From: Chrysomallon squamiferum
Taxonomy: Eukaryota > Mollusca > Gastropoda > Neomphalida > Peltospiridae
Direction of reading: 5' to 3'
Length of the DNA: 15,000 nucleotides
Assembly (NCBI GenBank): GCA_012295275.1
Contig: CM022673.1
Span: 17,078,810 to 17,093,809 of the forward strand
A program made the translations under genes and the position numbers. Positions 1 through 9,782 of the stretch are shown here, piece by piece (within the stretch, counting starts at the first letter, position 1; each line of letters starts with the position of its first letter). Below the pieces are notes generated by a model that searched no databases, was not told the DNA's origin, and saw nothing but the letters and a program-made list of their open reading frames with translations.

Positions 1-41
1 TCTGTATCAAAGAACACTTCCGGAATCAGCAGCAGTAACAG

Positions 42-53
42 TAATAATAATAA

Positions 54-84
<31 letters not shown>

Positions 85-118
85 AAGAAGAAGAAGAAGA
101 AAAAAGAGAAAAAACGAT
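42..118. repeat. (TAA)n followed by (AAG)n microsatellite
   Basis: About five TAA units run directly into roughly 15 uninterrupted AAG units (55-100), then an A/G-rich tail. The + strand is purine-only for about 60 bases, a composition able to form triplex (H-) DNA. No coding role is seen. Confidence 0.95.
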
Positions 119-480
119 GAAGATTACTACTACTATTACTATTACTATAGCTACCACTATTATCACCACTATTATAATTACTGTTACCTATATTTCTACT
201 ACTACTACTAGTACTTCTACTACTACTACTGCTACTACTACTACTACTACTACTAGTACTTCTACTACTACTACTACTACTACTAGTTCTTCTACTACTA
301 CTACTACTAGTACTTCTACTACTACTACTTCTACTACTAGTACTACTACTACTACTACTACTACTTCTGTAACTGTTACTGCTCTTCCTTCTCCTACAAC
401 TACCATGCTACCATGACCACCAGTATTATTACCACTGCTACTACTACTTCTACTACTGCTACTACCACCATCATATATAA
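119..480. repeat. long imperfect (ACT)n trinucleotide block
   Basis: About 360 bases are built mainly of ACT/CTA units with interspersed TTC, GCT, ATT and ACC variants. The purest part is about 190-366. ACTAGT interruptions, usually followed by ACTTCT, recur at 207, 252, 282, 306 and 336, so variant units have themselves been copied within the array. Both strands stay open (poly-Thr on +, poly-Val on -) only because the repeat lacks stop codons. Confidence 0.93.
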
Positions 481-695
481 TATGTGTATGTGTTCGTGTA
501 CGTGCGTATATGCATAGATACATTCAAACACACACATTTCCAGCAGAACATTACTGGTTTAATGCTAAGAAAACATGATTTTACTTGAGCTGGTTTTCTG
601 TGTTTCGTACGACAACACGTGTCTTCCCACGGACTCCTTAGACAACAGTTCAAACACGTTGTTTGTGTGCGACAGGATCTGAAACAGTGACAGTC
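481..695. other. short unique stretch between repeats
   Basis: Mixed-composition DNA with a small alternating TG/CGTG patch at about 483-512 and no open frame of note. I recognise no gene, RNA or mobile element here. Confidence 0.6.
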
Positions 696-699
696 ATAA

Positions 700-1055
700 T
701 GATAAGAGTAATCGTGATAATAATGATGATGATGATAACAACAACAATAATAGTGATGATAATAATAATAAAATGATGTTGATAATGATAATAATAGCAA
801 TAATAATGACGATGATGATAATAATAATAATGATAATAATAATAATAACAACAATTATAATAATGTCAACAACAATAATGAATAATAATAACAATAATAA
901 TAACAACAATACAATAACAACAACATTAATAATAATATTAATAATAATAATAATAACAGTAACAATAACAATAACAATAACAATATCAAACATATCGTGT
1001 TTCATTTAGAAAATAAAAAATGATAATGATGGTGATGACAAACATGATGATAATG
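700..1055. repeat. imperfect AAT/GAT/AAC trinucleotide block
   Basis: A degenerate trinucleotide tract mixing TAA, TGA, CAA and TAG units, densest at 716-985. A shorter GAT/GGT continuation lies at 1018-1055. The unit mixture suggests an old (AAT)n array that has accumulated G and C substitutions. Overlapping open frames on both strands (poly-Ile, poly-Asn) are repeat artefacts. Confidence 0.9.
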
Positions 1056-1760
1056 ACGGCATATCTATCCGTGCATCAGTTCATCCACCTGTCCAACCTT
1101 CTGTGCGTGCATGACGACATAACAACAACATCATGTTTATCTATACATAGCATATGTATATTTGCACTCACATACACGTACACAGTCATACACACCTTTG
1201 TAAGATAAACAAAAAAAATTCTACCTATTACATAACACAATGGTTTTAACGATTTTAATTTAAAGAACATCTCGATATTATTAGTATAAAGAAGACGATC
1301 TCTGATTATTAGGAAACATGAAGAAAAATCAATTGTAGACAGATTTATTTTAGAAAATCGTAAAATCGTGATGACCCGAAAGTGTTTAAATGTCAAAGAT
1401 GTAAGCGAGGTGGAAGAAATAGCTCTGATATCCACAGCAGTGTGAAACAGGCCTGAAGAGAATTCAAAAACGGCAGTGACGATACAGAAATAAGACTCTG
1501 ACATCAAACAATACCATGGGGTATTGAAGTCTGACATGATTACAGCATAAAGCAAAAATAAACAACCAAACGAGTGATCTAATGCACGAATGAATGAAGA
1601 ACGAGTAACAGAAAGAACGAATTAAATAATTTAAAAAAAGAAGAAGGAACGCATCAAGGATTGAAGGGAATATATAAAACTGAATAGAAACTTAATGCTA
1701 TTACATGCCATATGTAATGAGAAAAAGAAAACTGGTAACATTATCTTGTGTTTCTGAAAT
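1056..1760. other. unique AT-rich DNA, no supported gene
   Basis: About 700 bases without microsatellite. A 159-codon open frame lies on the minus strand (1076-1555). Its product is dominated by Phe, Leu, Ile, Ser and Val, has no motif I know, and has no splice or promoter context that would support it. Stop-poor T-rich codons explain its length well enough. A small perfect hairpin lies inside at 1509-1526. Confidence 0.5.
1509..1526. repeat. small perfect inverted repeat (7-bp arms)
   Basis: CAATACC at 1509-1515 pairs with GGTATTG at 1520-1526 around a 4-base ATGG loop. The octamer TCTGACAT occurs as a direct repeat on either side (1497-1504 and 1530-1537). The flanks do not extend the stem, so this is not a microRNA-type hairpin. 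Confidence 0.55.
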
Positions 1761-2227
<467 letters not shown>

Positions 2228-2299
2228 CGTGCTGTGATTCACTGCTTAGAACGTAGACCTTTCGTGTTAGCAGTAATCGGTTCGATTCGTTTTAGAGCC
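2228..2299 (+). mobile_element. diverged tRNA-derived SINE head (pol III A and B boxes)
   Basis: The sequence resembles the body of a tRNA. An A-box-like TGATTCACTGC lies at 2235-2245, followed by TTAGAACGTAGACC, and a near-consensus B box GGTTCGATTCG lies at 2279-2289. The two boxes start 44 bases apart, the distance expected between tRNA positions 8 and 52. The T-loop (TTCGATT) is intact, but four features argue against a working tRNA: the acceptor arms do not pair, the T-stem is mostly mismatched, the A box has two departures from consensus, and there is no terminator-flanked tRNA end. A decayed tRNA-derived SINE is the best explanation. The 3' limit is uncertain. The element might extend toward the T-run at 2365-2381, but no LINE-type tail is recognisable. 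Confidence 0.5.
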
Positions 2300-2364
2300 A
2301 CCACTGGTCTACTTTCCATTCCAACAAATATCTCACGATTGGTTTATTGAAATGCTTTGGTATG
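2300..2364. other. possible body of the SINE, unassigned
   Basis: This links the tRNA-like segment to the poly-T run. It could be the tRNA-unrelated part of the SINE, but nothing in it is recognisable. Confidence 0.25.
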
Positions 2365-2381
2365 TTTTTTTTTTTTTTTTT
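2365..2381. repeat. poly-T run (17 T)
   Basis: Seventeen consecutive T residues 75 bases after the B box of the SINE-like segment. On the + strand this could also act as a pol III stop, since such stops are runs of four or more T. Its length is also ordinary for this AT-rich window. Confidence 0.9.
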
Positions 2382-2529
2382 CCTGTCTGTAAGAAGGTTT
2401 ATAAGAAGGGATCCTTGAAACTGATCGAAAAGGAGAAGTATGGTAACAGTGGGGTTTATGTAATGTGAGTATGGTCCATACTCCTGCAGATTCTAAATGT
2501 TTTGACTTCATCTTATAATTTTTGTTGTG

Positions 2530-2676
2530 GTTTTGCAAATAAATTTTGTTTTTTTTTAATAAATAATTTGTTTTTCCAATTGGAATGTTTTTTTATTACT
2601 TAATTTTGTTTTAGTAATAAAAAACAATAAATTTATTTTTATTGGTTTGTTACAATAAAAAAAAAAAAAAAAAAAA
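2530..2676. repeat. AT-rich self-complementary segment ending in poly-A
   Basis: Extremely AT-rich DNA with several fold-backs: TTCCAATTGGAA palindrome (2574-2585), a perfect 12-bp inverted repeat (2589-2600 with 2613-2624, 12-base loop), the palindrome AATAAATTTATT (2626-2637), and a terminal run of 20 A (2657-2676). It may be a decayed MITE or simply slippage-prone AT DNA. No target-site duplication was found. Confidence 0.6.
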
Positions 2677-2790
2677 TAATGATGAATGTAATGATGATGA
2701 TGATGATAAGGATAATAATAATAAATACAGTTATAACAATGATTATTATCGTTATGACGATGATGATATTAATAGATAATGACGATATAT
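2677..2790. repeat. imperfect GAT/AAT trinucleotide tract
   Basis: TGA and TAA units with interruptions, clearest at 2690-2724 and fading by 2790. It begins directly at the end of the poly-A run, a common arrangement where an A tail seeds a microsatellite. Confidence 0.8.
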
Positions 2791-3410
2791 TCTGTCTTCG
2801 GTTTGAAGTTTAAGAAAATGTTAAATGAAAAATTAAAGACAGATAATGTTGTCATTTTGCAGTTTTGCACTTATTAACAAGCACTTTTAAACAAATAAAA
2901 ATAAAAATAGAAAGAACATGTTTAACAGCTATAAATAAAATAAAAAATGTATAAATATAACAAATTTGTCTTACATTTTTAAAAGTCGGGGCAAAAGTTT
3001 ACCGTGGTGAAATCGTTATGGCACACATTCAAGGCCTTTTATTAAAGTGCTGGCGACATTTTAATTAAATTCTCATTTGTTTTTCCGGATTTAGCAACCA
3101 CAGCAATAAAAACGTTTTAATTGTCAGTAAAAATTAAAACGAAAGATAACTACTGTTCTGGCTTGTATCTGAATGCTCGTTATATAAATGAATGTACAAG
3201 ATATTTGTAGACAACAGATTTTTTAAATTTCATACATGAATGGATGGTACCAATATTTTTAATCTAATAATCACCATAATATTATCATCATCGTCGTCAT
3301 CATTTTCAGTCTTGTTGTTAATCGTGTTTATCAGCGTCTTTTTATTCAATAGTAAAAATCCTTATACGTTTATAATTTGTTAAGATAAAGAAATATAGAT
3401 ACATACACAT
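2791..3410. other. unique AT-rich DNA with a possible regulatory patch
   Basis: No gene is recognised. The segment at about 2985-3130 is more complex than its surroundings. It contains TTCAAGGCCTT (nuclear-receptor half-site-like), the palindromic TTTTAATTAAA, and AACCACAG at 3096-3103, which fits the RUNX core. A short imperfect (ATC/GTC)n tract lies at 3282-3304. Confidence 0.4.
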
Positions 3411-3414
3411 ACTT

Positions 3415-3650
3415 ATACATACATACATACATACATACATACATAAATCATAAACACAAGAATACACAAAGCAATCACACCCATACTTACATAAGTACAT
3501 ACATACATACATACATACATACATACATACATACATACATACATACATACATACATACATACATACATACATACATACATACATACATACATACATACAT
3601 ACATACATACATACATACATGCATGCATGCAGACATACATTTATGTATGT
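3415..3650. repeat. large (ATAC)n tetranucleotide array
   Basis: Short ATAC runs (3415-3446) are separated by about 50 unique bases from a nearly perfect array at 3495-3620 of about 31 units. The array ends in a GCAT patch (GCATGCATGC at about 3621-3630) and then a small inverted pair, ACATACAT (3633-3640) with ATGTATGT (3643-3650). The repeat reads as Met-Tyr-Val-Cys open frames on the minus strand. Confidence 0.97.
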
Positions 3651-4476
3651 AGACAGTTGTACAAAACGAGGTACAAATGTTTAAGTTTAAATGAAAGTTA
3701 TCGATTAGGTAAAAATATATGACTATTTAGTATGTATTAAACAAATATATTCTATTTATTGTGATCCAGATCAATATTTTAATTCTATCACCGTCTGACA
3801 AGATTAATTTTACATCAAAAGAATTTAGTTTAGTTAATAACCTAATTCATTTTCTCTACGATAAATAAAAAAAATGTACTCTTCCACGTACAAATATCTT
3901 TTGTTACAAAACGTCGTAAAACCTAGAAAAAATATTTATTTCAGTTTCAAACAGCGGAGTGTTTATTCTAAAAGGTTTAAACTGATTTAACCTTTTCGAG
4001 TGTACAGAGAATCAGCGAGCTGTAATTATAGGTAATAAGGAAAAAGAGAGGCTTAAAAATATTAAAGATTCTGTTCTTAAAGAACACCAAAAGGAAAAAA
4101 AGAAATGTTCTGTTAAACGACGAACTCATCTTCGTTTTAGTCCGTTGTTGTATGACGTCACTCGTGTTGTTAACGACTGTACAGGAAAAGAGAAAAGAAA
4201 CCCGCTGTCTCATGCGACAATCTACGTCTTTTAGACTAGCAGCAAGCGATCTTTTTATATCATGGCCTTTGAGAAACTGGTTTCGGAGCAGTGATTGGAA
4301 CGGGAAATGAGCTAGTAGAAATTACACTATAAGATTAATTTTCAATCATCAGGTAGTGTATGTTACACATTTAGTAATTCTGATAATATTCATTAAGAAA
4401 TCTGCAACAGTTTCCTCTTTAGTACAAAAAGGTGTTTAATAAGGTGTTTACAGAATATCTCTTTAATTGGATTAGT
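3651..4476. other. unique AT-rich DNA, no supported gene
   Basis: More than 800 bases without microsatellites. A 78-codon minus-strand frame (3977-4213) is Phe/Leu/Ser-rich and matches nothing I know. A slightly more complex patch lies at about 4140-4310. No RNA gene, terminal repeats or promoter can be supported. Confidence 0.5.
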
Positions 4477-4507
4477 CTTTTTATTTTATTTTATTTTATT
4501 TTTTTCT
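4477..4507. repeat. short (ATTTT)n pentanucleotide repeat
   Basis: Four to five TTTTA units run into a T-rich tail. Simple AT slippage; no function is apparent. Confidence 0.85.
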
Positions 4508-4904
4508 TAAATTATTTTTAAATTGACATGGCGGCCACTTCGATGATGTAACAAAACACCAGACTATTGATTTACTAATCTGATGTCTCACACTGTTTTA
4601 TTAGTTTGAAAACACGTATTGTGTTTTATTGACAGACACTGCTAATGATCTTACAATGCAGTAAACTACGTTTTGTTATTTCTGAACACAAAGTTCACAT
4701 CATGATGACAGATACTGATCTTATCTGTCAAACGATTATGTAACAAACAAAGCGTCAGGATGATGAAATAATTAGAAGATACACTAGAGAATCATATTAC
4801 CTCCGTGTATTTAACTCTTGTAGATTGTGATTTATATGGTGTTAAAAAAACAACAACAAAAACCCCAAATACAACTCTGATTCTGTTTATAACAATAAGA
4901 AAAC
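4508..4904. other. unique AT-rich DNA, nothing recognised
   Basis: Ordinary single-copy-looking sequence with frequent stops in all frames. A short GGCGGCC patch lies near 4531. I see no feature that can be called. Confidence 0.5.
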
Positions 4905-4967
4905 AACAATAATAAAAATATAATTAAATAAATTAATAAATAAATAAATAAATAAATAAATAAATAC

Positions 4968-5030
<63 letters not shown>

Positions 5031-5066
5031 CCAAAAATAAAATAAAATAACAAACAAACAAACAAC
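4905..5066. repeat. compound (AAAT)n-(AAT)n microsatellite
   Basis: About eight TAAA units (4937-4966) lead through one C into about 20 AAT units (4968-5027), followed by AAAAT and CAAA remnants to 5066. Minus-strand frames translate it as poly-Ile, poly-Leu or poly-Tyr and are not genes. Confidence 0.96.
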
Positions 5067-5650
<584 letters not shown>

Positions 5651-5796
5651 TTTTCTCACACTCTCCGTTCGCCATTTCCACACCGAGTCACTGTCTTTCA
5701 TTCACACTTCAAACAAACAGACACCGGACCGACGGACAAGTGAATGAATTAATAGACAAGCGAATAACTGGCATTATTCGTCAATAACTTGAAATA

Positions 5797-6175
5797 TTAC
5801 TAAGGCCCGTGCAGTAAGTGGGCAGCATTTCGCTCGTAATGCAATCACATCTAAGTGCGATAACCTGGTGCTGACCTCAGTCTGATTGTGAACTGACAGT
5901 GGTTTAATGAGGCGAGAAGGAGAGCAAGCTAAAGGCATTGCCGCTAATCACTCTCCTCCCGGACTCATCATATTTCGATTAGGGACATCCGTCTTTCAAA
6001 TCTAACTACAATAGCCAATTAGCTGTCTCAGCATCCTCTCGCTCGTCTCCGCTGTTATTTAAATTGCCGAGGTAAAAGTCTTAAATCACCTGCTTGAGAA
6101 GCTGAAGATCGGAGGATCGATCGCTGGTTTCATCCAGCTTAAATCGATGTTCGCCATCTCGATAAAAATCAGTGT
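5797..6175. promoter_or_regulatory. candidate conserved cis-regulatory element
   Basis: This island contrasts with the window. A hand count gives about 46% G+C over 5821-6120, against roughly one third elsewhere. It has no tandem repeats, and all frames contain stops, so it is probably not coding. Readable motif cores include POU/C-EBP-like ATGCAATC (5839-5846), TGATTG (5883-5888) with TGACAG (5894-5899) resembling PBX and MEIS half-sites, and homeodomain cores TAATGA (5905-5910), TAATCA (5945-5950), CGATTA (5976-5981) and CCAATTAG (6015-6022). It also has GTCT SMAD half-sites (5991, 6025, 6078) and the E-box CACCTG (6087-6092). Dense developmental-type sites in non-coding, compositionally distinct DNA suggest an enhancer. 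The target gene is outside the window. This is inference; conservation cannot be seen here. Confidence 0.45.
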
Positions 6176-6305
6176 GTGTGTATAATATGCTTGCTATCGG
6201 AAATTTCCTGTAAGCAGAATTCAGTACTGGGCTGATTAGATTGATTTGAAATAAATACTTTAAAAAAAAAAAATCACCTTAAATAAAGAAAATCTACTAG
6301 CATTA

Positions 6306-6475
6306 ATATTGCTGCTACATGTGCTGCTGCTGCTATCACTACCACTACTGGTACTACTACTACTATTACTATTACTGCTGCCACTACTACTATTACTGCT
6401 ACCACTACTACTATTACTACTACTATTATTATTTCTATTAATACTGCTACCACTACTACAACTACTGCAACAAAT
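6306..6475. repeat. imperfect CTA/CTG trinucleotide block
   Basis: Mixed CTG, CTA, CCA and TTA units begin with a CTG run at about 6321-6333. The unit mix resembles the ACT block at 119-480. The poly-Leu and poly-Ser frames over it are artefacts. Confidence 0.9.
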
Positions 6476-6567
6476 TCTGCGGCCTTTTAACATCGTCATT
6501 ACATGCAAAAACAATAAAAAATTATTATTAAAATTAACAACAAAAATAAAAGATAAATACAAATTTA

Positions 6568-7145
<578 letters not shown>

Positions 7146-7354
7146 TATGTGTGTTTGTCTTATATGCGTATGTATGTATATGTAAGAACCTGTTTATGTG
7201 TATGTTGTTTGTATGTATACATGTAGTGTGTCTATCTATCTATCGATCGATCTGTCTATCTCTCTATCTGTTTGTCTTTATGTCTGTATGTCTGTCTATC
7301 TATCTATCTGTTTGTATGTATGTCTGTCTATCTATCTATCTATCTATCTATCTA
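7146..7354. repeat. (TGTA)n-rich lead-in and (TCTA)n/(TCTG)n array
   Basis: A degenerate TGTA/TATG patch (about 7146-7225) is followed by a TCTA array interrupted by TCTG, TCGA and TGTA units. The cleanest stretch is about 7326-7354. The 77-codon frame over it is Leu/Tyr/Cys/Val repeat translation, not a gene. Confidence 0.93.
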
Positions 7355-7379
7355 CATGATATGCATGTATACGTATGTG

Positions 7380-7870
7380 TCTAGAGATATGTACGTATGT
7401 ACACATGTCCACACAATTAAGCACATACATGCGATGTAAGTAACATTGTTATACTTGAAAAATAAAATCAGCGGCTTTAGAAAGCAAAATTATGTTAGAA
7501 GATTTTTTCTTTTTCTTAAAGGAAAGTGTGAATAGTGAGTGATTACAATAGACGCACATCTGTTTAATGAAACACGTAGTCATTTCCCTTTGATTGAAGA
7601 TTCCTAATTGTTATTCTTAAAGTCACCGAGAAGACAATTGTGCACTCTACATTTCCACCATCAAATCATTCGTCCACTGATAAACAAACAATTACTTTTG
7701 TGCAATTCGTCCGCTAGATTTCCCCCGGTCATTAATTTGCCATACAGTAGTACTCGTCCAGGCATAAAATAAAGATATTTCTATAGACGAAAGGACTGAG
7801 CGAAATGGATGGTGGTTCAGAATGTAAGTATGTTGATGTGTTTGTTTTACTTATCGAAATCACTTACAGC
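7380..7870. other. unique AT-rich DNA, nothing recognised
   Basis: Nearly 500 bases of ordinary sequence. A short open frame starting at 7805 is extended only by reading into the downstream ATC repeat as poly-Ile, so it is not supported. Confidence 0.5.
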
Positions 7871-7876
7871 ACAATA

Positions 7877-8010
7877 ATTATCATCATCATCATCATCATC
7901 ATCATCATAATCATCATCGTCATCATGGTCATCATCATCATCTTTATCATTATCATCATCACCATCTTTATCATTATCATCATTTTCATCATTATCATCA
8001 TCATAATGAT
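7877..8010. repeat. (ATC)n trinucleotide array with interruptions
   Basis: ATC/TCA units are nearly pure at 7880-7908, then interrupted by TCG, TTT and GGT variants with a recurring ATC-TTTATCATTATCATC module (about 7948 and 7966). That shows internal duplication within the array. Confidence 0.95.
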
Positions 8011-8530
8011 CGATATAGTTATCGTTATTTTATCAGTTATTAGATGTAACAAGATTTCTTATTTTTCAACTCAGATTTCTTTAGAAATCCGCGTAAAAAT
8101 TGTATGTGAGGCGTGGAATCTTTTTGAACTTTCCTCTCTGACAGGAAAACACTAACAGGCTTTTTTTTACCAGTTCTCGAGTACCAGTTAGAACGGGAGC
8201 CTAGCCTCACGAAGAAGACCAGTTGTTAAACCGATCTAACACGTGGGATGCCGCCTACGATTAAACATTTAAAAAGCAACTCGATATGCGGCCACAGTGT
8301 GTGGTTGTGTCACAGTAACTCGGTTTGTGATTTCATTTTTATTCAGAATGGGAAAAAAATATCAGTAACAAAACTGAAAAAAATATATTAAATTAATTTT
8401 TTTCGATTGTTAGTTTTCTTTTGATATCAAAAATTACTTTCTTTCTTGAGATTAATTACAATAGAAAATTAAAATTAAAAAAAAAGAAGTGAAACAAGAG
8501 TGCAGAATGTAAAAAATAAAATAATTAAAT
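8011..8530. other. unique DNA with a moderately GC-rich patch
   Basis: Mostly AT-rich non-coding DNA. The stretch 8165-8330 is more complex and carries ACCAGTT three times (8169-8175, 8183-8189, 8218-8224). On the opposite strand this reads AACTGGT, compatible with a MYB core. No gene is recognised. Confidence 0.4.
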
Positions 8531-8531
<1 letters not shown>

Positions 8532-8562
<31 letters not shown>

Positions 8563-8563
8563 T

Positions 8564-8635
<72 letters not shown>

Positions 8636-8660
8636 GTAAAAATAATAATAATAATAACAA
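8532..8660. repeat. (AAT)n array
   Basis: About 130 bases of TAA/AAT units with one ATTTTAA interruption near 8561-8567 and a decaying end after 8634. It translates as poly-Asn or poly-Leu; there is no coding meaning. Confidence 0.97.
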
Positions 8661-8743
8661 AAAAATGAAAAGACACAAAATAATAAATAAAATAAAATTT
8701 AAATATTCTTACAGAAGTATTTTTTATTTGGATAGAAAACGGG

Positions 8744-8747
<4 letters not shown>

Positions 8748-8826
<79 letters not shown>
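8748..8826. repeat. (GA)n dinucleotide array
   Basis: Seventy-nine bases of pure AG/GA, oriented opposite to the CT arrays at 5397 and 9378. The Arg-Glu frame through it is an artefact. Confidence 0.98.
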
Positions 8827-8833
<7 letters not shown>

Positions 8834-8999
8834 GATTGATAAATGAAATACAAACAAGCAACATTTATCTAACAATAATATAATAAATCACAGAAAATAA
8901 AACATGAAAGAAACTATTCAGGTTGAATTGCTCATGTACCAACAGTGACTTATGGGACCAACCAAGCATAAAAATAGAGAATTACAACTATTATTGAAC
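8827..8999. other. unique AT-rich DNA, nothing recognised
   Basis: Spacer between the GA array and the compact candidate regulatory patch. No coding or structural signal. Confidence 0.5.
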
Positions 9000-9115
9000 A
9001 ATGCCAATATTGACAGCTTCCCCTGGAATGTCGATTGAAATAATATTCCACTTCACAATGGCGTCACGCTGAAAATCAAGGCCGCTAGTTAATTTTAGGT
9101 TTATTAATTCATGGC
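9000..9115. promoter_or_regulatory. compact candidate enhancer with clustered motif cores
   Basis: A short complex patch with several consensus-like sites. These are ATTGACAG (9009-9016, PBX/MEIS-like), GGAATGT (9025-9031) and ATATTCCA (9043-9050) as opposed TEAD-like sites, and ACAATGG (9055-9061, SOX core). TCAAGGCCG (9076-9084, NR5/ERR half-site-like) and TTAATT (9089-9094) follow. There is no open frame and no repeat. This is a reading of motif cores, each of which can occur by chance. The clustering within 90 bases is the argument. Confidence 0.3.
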
Positions 9116-9493
<378 letters not shown>

Positions 9494-9594
9494 ATATAAT
9501 CATGTTCTACTTCATCAGTGGCCATGTTTGTTTTCCATTCTGATCTGTTTTCACGAGGTTGTAAACCTTGTATTGTTTATTTTCTTTCTGCGTA

Positions 9595-9782
9595 TACTTG
9601 CCAGCGGCGCGTGGTTTAAGAATCTGCTGGGTGTTGCAGCCTGTCTGGGAGAGTTAATTACAAACACATTCTCACTTCGCACAGCTGGTTACTCGGACCG
9701 TGCCACGTGTCAGAGTTGTGTTTTAAACCCGTCATTAAACCATTCGACCTGTCACACTCACCTATCTACGTGGGAAATCTGA
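9595..9782 (+). other. GC-richer island: candidate regulatory element or exon
   Basis: A hand count gives about 49% G+C over 9601-9780, the highest long stretch in the window. Two readings are possible. As regulatory DNA it holds TTAATTA (9654-9660) abutting ACAAACA (9660-9666, forkhead-like), E-boxes CAGCTG (9682-9687) and CACGTG (9704-9709), and CGTGGGAA (9769-9776), a full match to the RBPJ/Su(H) consensus. As coding DNA, a pyrimidine-rich stretch ending in TTGCCAG (AG at 9603-9604) looks like a splice acceptor. One + frame stays open from there to the stop at 9780-9782, giving about 58 residues that include six Cys or Trp but match no family I know. An AATAAA lies downstream at 9931. Neither reading is proven; I favour regulatory. 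Confidence 0.3.

Noticed and set aside
117-854. Overlapping open frames of 99 to 127 codons on both strands at the window start
   Set aside because: They translate the ACT and AAT trinucleotide blocks into poly-Thr, poly-Val, poly-Ser or poly-Ile. Both strands are open at once, which is what a stop-free repeat gives.
1497-1537. Tiny transposon flanked by an 8-bp target-site duplication (TCTGACAT)
   Set aside because: The interval between the direct repeats is only 25 bases with a 7-bp hairpin. An 8-bp direct repeat at this distance can occur by chance.
1076-1555. 159-codon minus-strand open frame in unique sequence
   Set aside because: It is the longest non-repeat frame, but its product is Phe/Leu/Ile/Ser-rich with no recognisable domain, and no splice, promoter or poly-A context supports it. 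Length alone is weak evidence in T-rich DNA.
2228-2299. A functional tRNA gene
   Set aside because: The pol III boxes are visible, but the acceptor stem does not pair, the T-stem is mostly mismatched and the A box is degenerate. A SINE remnant fits better.
3415-3650. CRISPR-like regular array
   Set aside because: The unit is 4 bases with no spacers, so it is a tetranucleotide microsatellite in a eukaryotic-looking context.
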